Shown: positions 43,289 to 51,919 of the stretch, one piece after another
Position numbering within the stretch: position 1 is the stretch's first letter
Layout of the letters: each line of letters starts with the position of its first letter
DNA from: UBA5078 sp051252515
Lineage (GTDB): Bacteria > Pseudomonadota > Gammaproteobacteria > Pseudomonadales > Pseudohongiellaceae
DNA length: 64,000 nucleotides
Direction: 5' to 3'
Assembly: GCA_051252515.1 (NCBI GenBank)
Contig: JBPOFS010000002.1
Span: forward strand, 248,001-312,000
The notes under the pieces: model-generated
Told to the model about the DNA's origin: nothing
The model's input: the letters and a program-made list of their open reading frames with translations, nothing else
Database searches by the model: none
Position numbers and translations under genes: made by a program

Positions 43289-43501
43289 CTAAGATTGCGA
43301 CTGCTCCAAAGATTTGAGGCGATTGAGCACAGATTCAAGTCGACTCTTGGCGAGTTTATTGTTCTCAAGCAGTTGCTGGCGTTCTGATAGCCAGTTATGC
43401 TCGTTCGCTCGCAAAAGCTGATTTTCCTGCTTCATCGAAGCACAAAGCTCGATGAGCGCATCAATCTTTTGATCCAGCGTGGTAAATTTTTCGTCTGTCA
43501 T
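43289..43501 (-). CDS. TIGR02449-family small coiled-coil protein
   Basis: 70 aa from ATG 43501 (MTDEKFTTLDQKID). Almost wholly coiled coil with Leu heptads and many Gln/Glu/Lys. The same kind of small protein precedes zapA in pseudomonads; it resembles ZapB in form, and a division role is inferred from position. 57 nt upstream of zapA, presumably cotranscribed. Confidence 0.8.
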   Translation of the reverse strand: MTDEKFTTLDQKIDALIELCASMKQENQLLRANEHNWLSERQQLLENNKLAKSRLESVLNRLKSLEQSQS

Positions 43502-43621
43502 TATGATGGTCGCCATATGCATTCCCACGAAGGTGGTTTGCATAAACCCACTGGTAAATTTCCCGTTACTATAGAGGCGAGACCAAAGCCGGTCAATCGC
43601 CACGCAAGGAAATGTCTAACG

Positions 43622-44950
43622 ATGACTACTCTATATGATGAAGCAGCATGGCGCCGCAAAGAGTTAATGCAGCAAATGGAGCCGAACAGCATCGCCCTAC
43701 TATGCGCGGCACCATTGACTACCCGCAGCAATGACACCGAATATTTGTATCGACAGAACAGTGATTTTTACTACCTTTCCGGCTTTGTAGAGCACGATGC
43801 CGTCATTGCACTGATCCCAGGTCGTGAGCAAGGCGAGGTCGTCCTGTTCTGTCAGGAAAAAGACAAAACGCGCGAACTATGGACCGGTGTGTTGATGGGG
43901 CCAGAAAACGCCATCAAAGAACTTCAAATCGATGACGCCTTTCCGATCGGAGATATAGACGACATTCTGCCTGGCTTATTAGAAGGCCGAGAGCGGGTCT
44001 ATTACTCGATGGGCAAAGACCCGCGTTTCGATCAACGCGTCATGGACTGGGTGATCATCGTGCGTGGCAAAGCACGCCAAGGCGCACAACCTCCCGGCGA
44101 GTTCCTCGTGTTAGATCATTTGTTGAATGAAATGCGGCTTATCAAAAGTGCGCGAGAAATAAAACTCATGGAAAGGGCGGGAGAAATATCCGCAGAAGCA
44201 CACAAGCGTGCTATGGCGATCTGTCGGCCAGGGCTTAAAGAGTACGAGTTAGAGGCCGAGATCGTGCATGAGTTTATGCGTTCGGGCAGTCGTGCTCCGG
44301 CCTACAATAATATTGTGGCGGCAGGTAAGAACGCCTGTATTTTGCACTACATCGAAAACGATTCTACGATCAAAGACGGCGACTTGGTGCTCATCGATGC
44401 CGGTTGCGAATACGAATATTACGCCGCGGACATCACTCGTACATTTCCGGCCAACGGGGTGTTCAGCAAAGAGCAGAAAGCGCTCTATGAGATTTGTCTT
44501 GATGCGCAGCTACAGGCGATTTCGGCAGTACAGCCCGGAGCCCCATGGGATGGTCCGCACAACGTCACGGTTGAGGTCATTACTACCGGTTTGGTGGCAT
44601 TAGGGTTGCTAAAGGGCGATGTGCAGGCGCTTATTAAAAGCGAAGCCTATAAAGATTTCTACATGCACCGCGCAGGCCACTGGTTAGGCATTGATGTGCA
44701 TGATGTGGGCGATTATAAAATAGAAGGCAAGTGGCGCCTTATGGAGCCTGGCATGGTGACCACGATAGAGCCAGGCATTTACGTGGCCCCTGACAATGCC
44801 AATGTTGATAAGAAGTGGCGTGGCATTGGTATTCGTATCGAAGACGATGTGGTTGTGACGCGCACCGGGCATCGTGTGCTAAGTGACGGAGTGCCTAAAA
44901 CTATTGAAGGCATTGAACGCTTAATGGCGCAATCAAAAACGGTTGCCTAA
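43622..44950 (+). CDS. pepP: Xaa-Pro aminopeptidase P
   Basis: 442 aa from ATG 43622 (MTTLYDEAAWRR), the family start, with AAGGAAA upstream; the open frame reaches 43397 but overlaps the divergent gene. N-terminal creatinase-like domain (RQNSDFYYLSGF). C-terminal pita-bread domain with metal ligands in DAGCEYEYYAADITRTFP, HRAGHWLGIDVHDVG, MVTTIEPGIYV and IGIRIEDDVVVT. Removes N-terminal residues before proline. The ygfB gene that usually precedes pepP in relatives is missing. Confidence 0.95.
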   Translation: MTTLYDEAAWRRKELMQQMEPNSIALLCAAPLTTRSNDTEYLYRQNSDFYYLSGFVEHDAVIALIPGREQGEVVLFCQEKDKTRELWTGVLMGPENAIKELQIDDAFPIGDIDDILPGLLEGRERVYYSMGKDPRFDQRVMDWVIIVRGKARQGAQPPGEFLVLDHLLNEMRLIKSAREIKLMERAGEISAEAHKRAMAICRPGLKEYELEAEIVHEFMRSGSRAPAYNNIVAAGKNACILHYIENDSTIKDGDLVLIDAGCEYEYYAADITRTFPANGVFSKEQKALYEICLDAQLQAISAVQPGAPWDGPHNVTVEVITTGLVALGLLKGDVQALIKSEAYKDFYMHRAGHWLGIDVHDVGDYKIEGKWRLMEPGMVTTIEPGIYVAPDNANVDKKWRGIGIRIEDDVVVTRTGHRVLSDGVPKTIEGIERLMAQSKTVA

Positions 44951-44977
44951 TCTTATGGCAGAGCAAGGAGCGGGCAC

Positions 44978-46222
44978 GTGAAAGTGGCAGTCGCGCAGGC
45001 GCAATATGATGTAGTCGTAATCGGCGGCGGGCTCGTAGGGGCAAGCTTTGCTTGCATGCTGGCAGGCAAACAGACAAGCAAGCCCATTAAGATCCTTGTC
45101 ACGGAAGCGATAGAGTCGATTCAAGCCTCAACCAGTTTCGACGCACGCTCAACAGCACTGTCCTATGGCAGCCAGCAGCTATATGCGCGCCTTGGCTTAT
45201 GGGAGGCTTTGGCCCCCTATTCCACTCCCATACATAAAATTCACGTCTCCGATCGAGGGCGTTTTGGTGCTGTACGGATAAGTCATACCGAAATGGGCGT
45301 CGAGGCTCTGGGCGGTGTCGCTGAAAACCAGCACTTAGGAATAGTTCTGACGCAAGCGCTTGAAACGGCGGCGACGATCGATTACTTATGCCCTGCTAAA
45401 ATCACCCAGTTAACACCGACTCCCGAGGGCATGCAGTTGCAGCTACAAGGGCGCGAGGGTGAAGTGCAGAGTATCGATGCGGCATTGGTCGTATTGGCCG
45501 ATGGGGGCAAATCCTCCTTGAGCGCCTCGTTGGGGGTGAGTCAGCAAGTCACCCACTATGAACAAAGCGCCATCATCGCGAATGTCGCTTTTAGCGGCGA
45601 TCATGATCATGTCGCCTATGAACGTTTTACTGATAGCGGTCCTCTCGCAGTGTTGCCTTTGCAAACCTTAAAGGGGCAAAGCCGAGGGGCATTGGTTTGG
45701 ACAGTCCCCCAAGATGAAGCCAGTACGACGATGGCATTGAGTGATGCTGATTTCTTAAAAGCCTTGCAGGCACGATTTGGTCATCGCTTGGGGATGTTTA
45801 CCAAAGTGGGGGCGCGTGCCAGTTATCCATTACGCTTAAGCGTGGCCAATGAGCAAGTGCGTCCAGGCTTAGTGCTATTGGGCAATGTCGCCCATAGTTT
45901 ACATCCCGTCGCAGGCCAAGGTTTGAACCTAGCGCTGCGTGACGCCGATGTCCTTGCTCAGATATTGGCCCAAGCCTCTACCGATGGCAGGGCGCTTGGG
46001 CAGATGAGTCTCTTGCAGGAATATGAATCGATGCAGACGGGTGATCAATTGGCGACGACACGTTTTAGCCATTACATGACGCGTCTGTTCTCGAATAATC
46101 ATCCCGCTTTAGTGTGGGCTCGAAAATTCGGTTTGTTCTCGATTGATCTTGTGCCGCCCTTCAAGCGCGGCTTTGCACGCCAAGCCATGGGTTTGGTGAC
46201 CCCTGGCAGGCGCTCAGCTTAG
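44978..46222 (+). CDS. ubiH: Ubiquinone biosynthesis FAD monooxygenase UbiH
   Basis: 414 aa from GTG 44978 with AAGGAG 7 nt upstream; no in-frame ATG fits. FAD GxGxxG-type motif VVVIGGGLVGASFACML (residues ~11-27), middle VVLADGGKSSL, and second FAD motif LLGNVAHSLHPVAGQGLNLALRD (~305-327). Hydroxylates the ubiquinone ring (C4 in E. coli). 27 nt after pepP, the usual partner. UbiH versus UbiF cannot be settled by motifs; position supports UbiH. Confidence 0.9.
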   Translation: MKVAVAQAQYDVVVIGGGLVGASFACMLAGKQTSKPIKILVTEAIESIQASTSFDARSTALSYGSQQLYARLGLWEALAPYSTPIHKIHVSDRGRFGAVRISHTEMGVEALGGVAENQHLGIVLTQALETAATIDYLCPAKITQLTPTPEGMQLQLQGREGEVQSIDAALVVLADGGKSSLSASLGVSQQVTHYEQSAIIANVAFSGDHDHVAYERFTDSGPLAVLPLQTLKGQSRGALVWTVPQDEASTTMALSDADFLKALQARFGHRLGMFTKVGARASYPLRLSVANEQVRPGLVLLGNVAHSLHPVAGQGLNLALRDADVLAQILAQASTDGRALGQMSLLQEYESMQTGDQLATTRFSHYMTRLFSNNHPALVWARKFGLFSIDLVPPFKRGFARQAMGLVTPGRRSA

Positions 46223-46236
46223 TCTTAAAAGCGGTG

Positions 46237-46659
46237 TTATTGGCCCGCGGCCAATGTGGCTCGGATCCCCTCTATGCGCTTACGGTTAGCCCCAAGGTCG
46301 CTTTGGCCTAAGCGTGATGCAGAGCGCACGTGCACAAGTCCTGATGCGGGATCTTCTAGAAACTCTACATCATCGACATAGCCCATTAGCCGTGAAGTGA
46401 ACTCAGCGTAGAGATACGGAGGCTGATCGGTAATGATGGCAGCCTCTGGCAGCGTAGTGAGTACTTGCCTTAATTGATCAAGGCTCGCTTGTAATGGTGC
46501 AACCTGATGACTTTCCCGTGCTTCGAAACTAGAAATACAATTGGGTGAATCAGGGCAAGTGCCCAGTTGCCCATCGCTCGCGCCGAGAGTCGTTGGTCGC
46601 TCTCCCGCACAGCCGATTAGCGATAAAAGTCCGATCATTAGTAAGCTCCAATGTTTCAT
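46237..46659 (-). CDS. DUF1499-family lipoprotein
   Basis: 140 aa. Signal peptide with lipobox LIGC (residues ~15-18), then the DUF1499 signature CPDSPNCISSFE and a conserved C-terminal VEFLEDPASGLVHVRSASRLGQSDLGANRKRIEGIR. Function unknown. It sits on the opposite strand between ubiH and ubiI, 14 nt from the ubiH end. Confidence 0.82.
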   Translation of the reverse strand: MKHWSLLMIGLLSLIGCAGERPTTLGASDGQLGTCPDSPNCISSFEARESHQVAPLQASLDQLRQVLTTLPEAAIITDQPPYLYAEFTSRLMGYVDDVEFLEDPASGLVHVRSASRLGQSDLGANRKRIEGIRATLAAGQ

Positions 46660-46714
46660 CTAATAATTACTCGTAGTAAAGGCCCTATCGAGAGCCTTGT
46701 GAATGGGAATTAGT

Positions 46715-47209
46715 TTATACGACTGACATGCCGAGCAGTTCGGCAATCATGGCGGGCTTGTCCACCCCTTCTATCTCGACTGTGGCTTTGTGTTTGAGTA
46801 AGTAATTGCCGGGGGATTTCTCGACGGCGCTAACAAGGATGAAATGCACTCGAATGCGTGAGCCCACAGGCACGGGAGCGATGAAGCGAACTTTGTCTAG
46901 GCCGTAGTTAATCGACACAGAGCAGTCCTTGATTTTTACGGTGCTTCCTTGAGCGCTAAACATGCTCAGCAACGATAAAGTCAAAAACCCATGAGCGATA
47001 GGGCCGCCAAAGGGGCTTTCTGCTGCCGCCCGCTCTGGGTCTATATGAATAAACTGAAAATCCCCAGTCGCTTCGGCAAACTGATTGACTCTCTCTTGGG
47101 TGATCTCGACCCAGTCGGAACTACCAAGTGCCTTGCCGACGAGTTCTTGCGCTTGCTCAATGCTAACAAGTCTGGGGGAGTTGGCGTCTGGTGCAGAAGT
47201 AGTCGTCAT
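46715..47209 (-). CDS. MaoC-like (R)-hydratase / hotdog dehydratase
   Basis: 164 aa. MaoC domain with the hydratase motif region RVNQFAEATGDFQFIHIDPERA (Asp and His of the hydratase pair) and GPIAHGFLTLSLLS. Likely an enoyl-CoA hydratase of R specificity. N-terminal ~40 residues include a short extra helix. Divergent from ubiI, and spaced from the DUF1499 gene by 55 nt. Confidence 0.87.
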   Translation of the reverse strand: MTTTSAPDANSPRLVSIEQAQELVGKALGSSDWVEITQERVNQFAEATGDFQFIHIDPERAAAESPFGGPIAHGFLTLSLLSMFSAQGSTVKIKDCSVSINYGLDKVRFIAPVPVGSRIRVHFILVSAVEKSPGNYLLKHKATVEIEGVDKPAMIAELLGMSVV

Positions 47210-47381
47210 TGCAGTAAGCCCTTTGTGGTTTTGCGTCCGAAAAATAGAACAAGCGCTCAGTATCGAGCATTACGCGACAAGCTTCAATTATCATATGTCA
47301 CGGTTTCTGTGCTGTGCTGCCAACAGCCGCTATACTGCACCGACATACAATGTCAGTTTAGTCAGAGTGAAGAGTGTAAAG

Positions 47382-48626
47382 ATGCCTGAAGATGAAGCGA
47401 ATATGCGCCATTACGACTTGATCATCGCAGGGGGCGGTATGGTGGGCGCGAGCCTGGCATTGGCGCTGGCGGACACTCCATTGCGCATTGCAGTGTTGGA
47501 TAGCCAAGATTTAACCTCGATAGCAAAATTCGCTCCTCAGTCTGGACAGTTTGAGCCTCGGGTAAGCGCTATCACTCATGCTTCGCAAATGTTCTTAGAC
47601 AGCCTCGGGGTTTGGGAAGGTGTGCGCGCTCGACGCTGCTCCCCTTACACCGATATGCATGTTTGGGATGCCGACGGCACAGGGTCTATTCATTTTGCAG
47701 CGCAAGACATTCATGCCGATGAACTGGGGCATATTGTCGAAAATGCCGTACTTCTCGCCTCACTTTATGATCAGCTTGCTCATTGTTCAAGCGTGGAATT
47801 GCTATCGTCAGTCACCCTTGAAGGCATCGAGAAAACGCCTGATGGCGTCACTGTCCAGCTAAGTGGCGAGCGCGATATTGCTGCCACGCTATTGGTGGCC
47901 GCCGACGGCGCTAATTCTCGTGTGCGCACATTGGCTGGGTTTAATACCAAAGAGTGGGACTACGAGCATCATGCCATCGTCACCACCGTGCGAACACAGC
48001 TCCCCCACCAACGTACCGCCATTCAACGTTTTATGGATGAGGGTGTGCTTGCATTTCTGCCTTTGCGCGCAGGGGATGGGAGCCCAGAAGATCAGCATTT
48101 TTGCTCTATCGTATGGTCGGTTCTCCCTGAGATCGCCGAGACTATGATGGCTAAAGACGACGCTCAGTTTGCACTTGCTCTACAGGCGGCCATTGAGAGC
48201 CGTTTAGGCAAGATTGAAAGCGTTGCGCCCCGGTACAGTTTTCCCCTTCGTCAGCGTCATGCGACGGACTATGTGCAAGCCAGTATTGCCTTGATTGGCG
48301 ATGCCGCTCACACCATTCACCCATTAGCAGGACAGGGGGTGAATCTGGGGTTTTCGGACGCCAAGGTGTTGGGGCAAGAGATTCGCAAGGCCCAGGAGCA
48401 AGGGTTGTCTATTGGAGACCTACGAATACTGCAGCGCTATCAGCGGGCTCGCAAAGGCCATAACCTCGGCATGATGTGGGCGATGGAGGGTTTCAAGCGC
48501 CTGTTTGCCACGCAAGCCCTGCCGATTCGTTGGCTGCGCAATGTCGGGATGTCTGGCCTGGATCGCAGTGCGACACTTAAGCAGCACATCATGCGCTCTG
48601 CCATGGGCGTGGAGGACGAAGTTTAG
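47382..48626 (+). CDS. ubiI: Ubiquinone biosynthesis FAD monooxygenase UbiI (VisC family)
   Basis: 414 aa from ATG 47382; the open frame begins further upstream but overlaps the divergent MaoC gene, and ATG 47403 is a second option. FAD motif LIIAGGGMVGASLALALAD, middle LVAADGANSRVRTLAGF, and second motif LIGDAAHTIHPLAGQGVNLGFSDAKVL. Second of two related hydroxylases in the window; by position it matches VisC/UbiI (C5 hydroxylation in E. coli). Separated from ubiH by two opposite-strand genes. Confidence 0.88.
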   Translation: MPEDEANMRHYDLIIAGGGMVGASLALALADTPLRIAVLDSQDLTSIAKFAPQSGQFEPRVSAITHASQMFLDSLGVWEGVRARRCSPYTDMHVWDADGTGSIHFAAQDIHADELGHIVENAVLLASLYDQLAHCSSVELLSSVTLEGIEKTPDGVTVQLSGERDIAATLLVAADGANSRVRTLAGFNTKEWDYEHHAIVTTVRTQLPHQRTAIQRFMDEGVLAFLPLRAGDGSPEDQHFCSIVWSVLPEIAETMMAKDDAQFALALQAAIESRLGKIESVAPRYSFPLRQRHATDYVQASIALIGDAAHTIHPLAGQGVNLGFSDAKVLGQEIRKAQEQGLSIGDLRILQRYQRARKGHNLGMMWAMEGFKRLFATQALPIRWLRNVGMSGLDRSATLKQHIMRSAMGVEDEV

Positions 48627-48684
48627 AAAGAGTCGTTCAAGCAATAAGTCCGGTGGCCGATAGTAATAGGACCTCTTTCATGTT

Positions 48685-48707
48685 CCGTATGCTTAAAGTG
48701 CATACGG
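48685..48707. repeat. 8-bp perfect inverted repeat upstream of a small ORF
   Basis: CCGTATGC and GCATACGG flank 7 nt. It ends 24 nt before the 63-aa ORF; either an mRNA hairpin or a binding site. No T tract follows, so it is not a terminator for ubiI on this strand. Confidence 0.5.
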
Positions 48708-48731
48708 GCGGCGACCACAGGAACTTTTGCC

Positions 48732-48923
48732 ATGATGAACAAAAACAGTGTTTGGCCTTTCGACATGGACCTAAGTCGTCTCGATACAGGCAGTATTACT
48801 AATTTATTGACCGATATTGAAAGCCATCTTCCACGCTTAGAATCCACATCAGGCGTAAGCGAGCTACTTCGGGTCAAAAAAATCTTCGAAAGTGAACTGA
48901 TGAGCCCGCACCGCCTCCATTAA
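48732..48923 (+). CDS. Small protein of unknown function, 63 aa
   Basis: ATG 48732 or 48735, with AGGAA 8-11 nt upstream. Hydrophilic, leucine-rich and mostly helical (DLSRLDTGSITNLLTDIESHL), no signal peptide or Cys. A competing frame on the other strand is longer but lacks a good start. I do not recognise the family. The rest of 48627-49117 holds only short hairpins (48954-48971 and 49052-49070). Confidence 0.45.
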   Translation: MMNKNSVWPFDMDLSRLDTGSITNLLTDIESHLPRLESTSGVSELLRVKKIFESELMSPHRLH

Positions 48924-49117
48924 CGCCCCATGCGAAGGTGTACTCCCTTCTATGCTTAGTTTATGCTAAGCCCGCCTAGTATCCTCGTTACACGCCAAAT
49001 TCAATAGATTTGCCTTACACGCGTAATGTAAGAAGCCGTGTCGCGGTCTAGGTCTTGGTAACCCCAAGACACAATGGGATTTTTCGCACAAAAAACAATC
49101 ACAAAAGGTTTGTCATT

Positions 49118-49849
49118 ATGAAATCATTAATTTCTTTAGTTGCTGTTGCAGCCCTGTTAGTTGGCGCAAATGCGTTGGCTATCGACCCTGCAAAATTAAC
49201 ACAAGCGCTCGCCTCATCTGATCGCAGCGATGCTGATAAAGAGCTAGATGCGGGCCGTAAGCCAGTACAAGTACTCGACTACCTAGGCCTTGAAGAAGGC
49301 ATGACAGCTATGGACGTAATGGCTGGCGGCGGTTGGTATACAGAGGTGCTTTCACGTGCTGTTGGCCCTAATGGCAAAGTGCTCATGCAGAACTCACCTG
49401 CATCATTGGCCCGTGGTACGACAGAGGCAACAGTCACTGCGCGTGTAGACGGTCGTTTGAACAACGTTGAGCGTGTTAACCGTGATCTTAATGATCTTGG
49501 CGTCGCTGCAGACTCAGTAGACTTCATTATCACTAACTTGAACTTCCATGATGTATACAATGGTAATCCTGAAGCGGCACAAAGCATGCTGGCTTCTCTA
49601 AAAGCTGTGCTAAAGCCAGGCGGCACATTGGCGATTATCGATCATATTGGTAACCCAGGCGCGGATAACGCTGCTTTGCACCGTATGCCTACGCAAGACG
49701 CCGTAGCTGCTGCGCGTCAAGCGGGCTTCACTATTGTTGATAGCGAAAGCCAAGTGCTGCATTCAATGAACGACGACCATACTTTGTCGCCATTTGCTGA
49801 ATCGCTAAACCGTAATACTGATCGCTTTATTATTAAACTCACTAAGTAA
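49118..49849 (+). CDS. Secreted methyltransferase-fold protein (COG4798-like)
   Basis: 243 aa from ATG 49118 (AAAGGT upstream). The signal peptide covers residues 1-21 (SLVAVAALLVGANALA). The mature part has a class I methyltransferase fold: MTAMDVMAGGGWYTEVLSRAVG in the SAM-motif position, VDFIITNLNFHDVYNG and LKAVLKPGGTLAIIDHIG. Such exported predicted methyltransferases are widespread but uncharacterised; SAM is not expected in the periplasm, so its real ligand is unclear. A hairpin GTCTTGG/CCAAGAC lies in its leader. Confidence 0.85.
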   Translation: MKSLISLVAVAALLVGANALAIDPAKLTQALASSDRSDADKELDAGRKPVQVLDYLGLEEGMTAMDVMAGGGWYTEVLSRAVGPNGKVLMQNSPASLARGTTEATVTARVDGRLNNVERVNRDLNDLGVAADSVDFIITNLNFHDVYNGNPEAAQSMLASLKAVLKPGGTLAIIDHIGNPGADNAALHRMPTQDAVAAARQAGFTIVDSESQVLHSMNDDHTLSPFAESLNRNTDRFIIKLTK

Positions 49850-49867
49850 TTGAGAGTTTAGAAAAAC

Positions 49868-49900
49868 TCCGCCCTCGAAATGATCCATTTCGGGGGCGGA
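49868..49900. terminator. Long hairpin between the methyltransferase and ABC genes
   Basis: A 15-bp stem with one G-T wobble and a 3-nt loop. The T tract (five T) lies on the minus-strand side, so as an intrinsic terminator it points at minus-strand transcripts although both flanking genes are on the plus strand; it may still end or protect the methyltransferase mRNA. Confidence 0.55.
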
Positions 49901-49929
49901 TGCGTTATACCCTGCTCTAGTTCTGCTTT

Positions 49930-51774
49930 TTGTTGGAAAGATTCTTGAAACAATCCCCTCCGGTACAGCTCGTTCGTAAGTTCTTTTCTGTTTTCAAATA
50001 CAGCCGCGTTGCTATTGAGATTGTGTGGAGCACTAGTGCTGCTCTGACAATTGCCATGGGCATTGCGACGCTATTTGCGGGATTGCTCCCAGCGGCAATC
50101 GCTTATGTCGGGCAACTTATCGTCGATGCCGTTGTGGCCGCGATCCAAGCTCCCGCCGGCGAGAAAGAAGCCGCAACCAATCTCACTATTTTCTATGTTT
50201 TGTGTGAAGCAGGCTTGGTGGTGCTCATCACAGGCGTGCAAAGAATCAACACTGTTTGCCAGTCTATTCTCCGAGTTCTGCTAGGCAATAAGATCAACGT
50301 CATGATTCTAGAGAAATCCTTAACTCTAGAGCTGCAACATTTTGAAGACTCCGAATATTACGACAAGCTTGTGCGGGCACGCCGTGAAGCGTCGAGTCGC
50401 CCTCTTAGTTTAGTCATGCGTACTTTTGATTTGGTACGCGAATCTATCTCCCTCGTAAGTTACGGTTTTTTATTATTCCAGTTCTCCCCATGGGCGGTGT
50501 TGTTATTAGGTTTTGCAGGCCTGCCCGCTTTCTTGGCCGAGGCTAAGTTCTCTGGCGAGGCGTTTCGCAATCAACGCTCACGCTCGGCTGAACGGCGTAT
50601 GCAGATTTACTTAGAGATGGTGCTGACCCGTGAGGATGGCGTTAAAGAAGTGAAGCTGCTTAAAGTCGGGAAACTATTCCTGCAACGCTATATCGACATC
50701 TTTCTCAATATCTACAAACAAGACCGCAGTCTAGTGTTGCGTCGTGGGGCCTGGGGTTATGTCTTAGGGCTGATTGCGAGTAGCGCTTTCTACTTCGCTT
50801 ACGGTTGGGTCGTGTTTGCGGCTATCGCGACGACGATTACGATCGGCCAGATGACGATGTATATCGCAGTCTTTAGGCAAGGCCAAAGCTCTGTGACTAA
50901 TAGCCTCACAGCAATTAACGGTATGTATGAAGACAATCTTTACCTGTCCAACTTGGTTGAGTTTCTTGATCACGAGGTGGCAGAAACCAGCGGCAGTGAA
51001 ACGCAAGGCCCTACTCCTGAAGACGGCATTCGTTTTGAGAACGTCAGCTTTCACTATCCTGGTAACGACGTCCCGGCGCTCAATAGTGTGAACCTTCATA
51101 TGCGTGCGGGTGAGAGTCTGGCCATTGTAGGGGAAAATGGTTCGGGCAAGACTACCTTGATCAAGCTGCTCACGCGGTTATACACGCCAACGCAAGGTCG
51201 AATTTTGTTAGAAGGCCTCGATTTGCAGGAGTGGGATATCGAGACCTTGCGGTACAAAATTGGCGTGATCTTTCAAGATTTCTCCCGTTACCAGTTAAAG
51301 GTGGGCGACAATATTGGCATCGGCGATGTGGCCAATATGGACGCACAAGAACAAATCGAAGGCGCTGCAAAAGACGGTTTGGCGGCAGAGTTTATTCAGA
51401 ATATGCCAGAGGCCTACGAGACTCAATTAGGCACGTGGTTTAAAGGTGGCAAGGAATTGTCCGGTGGGCAATGGCAGAAGGTTGCGTTGGCTCGCGCGTT
51501 CATGCGTACCCATGCCGACGTACTGATTCTTGATGAACCCACGGCCGCCATCGATGCAAAAGCCGAAGCGGAAATATTCGAACATTTTCGTGAGCTCACG
51601 GCGAATAAAATTTCGATCATTATTTCGCACCGTTTCTCAACAGTGCGTATCGCCGATCACATCATTGTGTTGGATGCCGGTGAAATACAAGAAGAAGGTA
51701 CGCATGAGGAGTTGTTAGCGCTTGAAGGGCAATATGCGCGCTTGTTCCACTTGCAGGCCCAAGGCTACCAGTAA
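49930..51774 (+). CDS. ABC exporter, fused permease and ATPase
   Basis: 614 aa. About six membrane helices (residues ~30-320), then the ATPase: Walker A VGENGSGKTTL (~402), Q-loop IFQDFSRYQ, signature LSGGQWQKVALARA, Walker B LILDEPTAAIDA, H-loop ISHRFSTV. A half transporter that would act as a homodimer. No ATG fits: an in-frame TAG at 49918 limits the start to TTG 49930 or 49933, with no clear Shine-Dalgarno. Substrate unknown; no peptidase domain, accessory or precursor gene is seen nearby. Confidence 0.9.
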   Translation: MLERFLKQSPPVQLVRKFFSVFKYSRVAIEIVWSTSAALTIAMGIATLFAGLLPAAIAYVGQLIVDAVVAAIQAPAGEKEAATNLTIFYVLCEAGLVVLITGVQRINTVCQSILRVLLGNKINVMILEKSLTLELQHFEDSEYYDKLVRARREASSRPLSLVMRTFDLVRESISLVSYGFLLFQFSPWAVLLLGFAGLPAFLAEAKFSGEAFRNQRSRSAERRMQIYLEMVLTREDGVKEVKLLKVGKLFLQRYIDIFLNIYKQDRSLVLRRGAWGYVLGLIASSAFYFAYGWVVFAAIATTITIGQMTMYIAVFRQGQSSVTNSLTAINGMYEDNLYLSNLVEFLDHEVAETSGSETQGPTPEDGIRFENVSFHYPGNDVPALNSVNLHMRAGESLAIVGENGSGKTTLIKLLTRLYTPTQGRILLEGLDLQEWDIETLRYKIGVIFQDFSRYQLKVGDNIGIGDVANMDAQEQIEGAAKDGLAAEFIQNMPEAYETQLGTWFKGGKELSGGQWQKVALARAFMRTHADVLILDEPTAAIDAKAEAEIFEHFRELTANKISIIISHRFSTVRIADHIIVLDAGEIQEEGTHEELLALEGQYARLFHLQAQGYQ

Positions 51775-51776
51775 AA

Positions 51777-51881
51777 TTACTGGCTGCGTTTTTGTTTTAC
51801 GGCCACAAGAAAGCCCAAAACAATACAAGGCAGCGCCGCGCCCAAAAGTATGAACAATAGGCCTAGTGTTAGCTCATCCAA
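51777..51881 (-). CDS. Possible small membrane protein, 34 aa, TTG start
   Basis: From TTG 51881 (CGGAG 6 nt upstream) the frame encodes an acidic start (DELT), one hydrophobic helix (LGLLFILLGAALPCIVLGFLV) and a basic end (KQKRSQ), the positive-inside topology of a small membrane protein. It lies 39 nt downstream of gcvP on the same strand. Too short to be certain. Confidence 0.4.
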   Translation of the reverse strand: MDELTLGLLFILLGAALPCIVLGFLVAVKQKRSQ

Positions 51882-51919
51882 GTGTGACTCCGCTGTGCTG
51901 CTACTAGGCCGTGAAGCTT

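Noticed and set aside
48623..48877. 84-aa minus-strand frame overlapping the 63-aa small ORF.
   Set aside because: No ribosome binding site, and its composition looks like a shadow of the plus-strand frame; the plus-strand ORF has AGGAA before its start.
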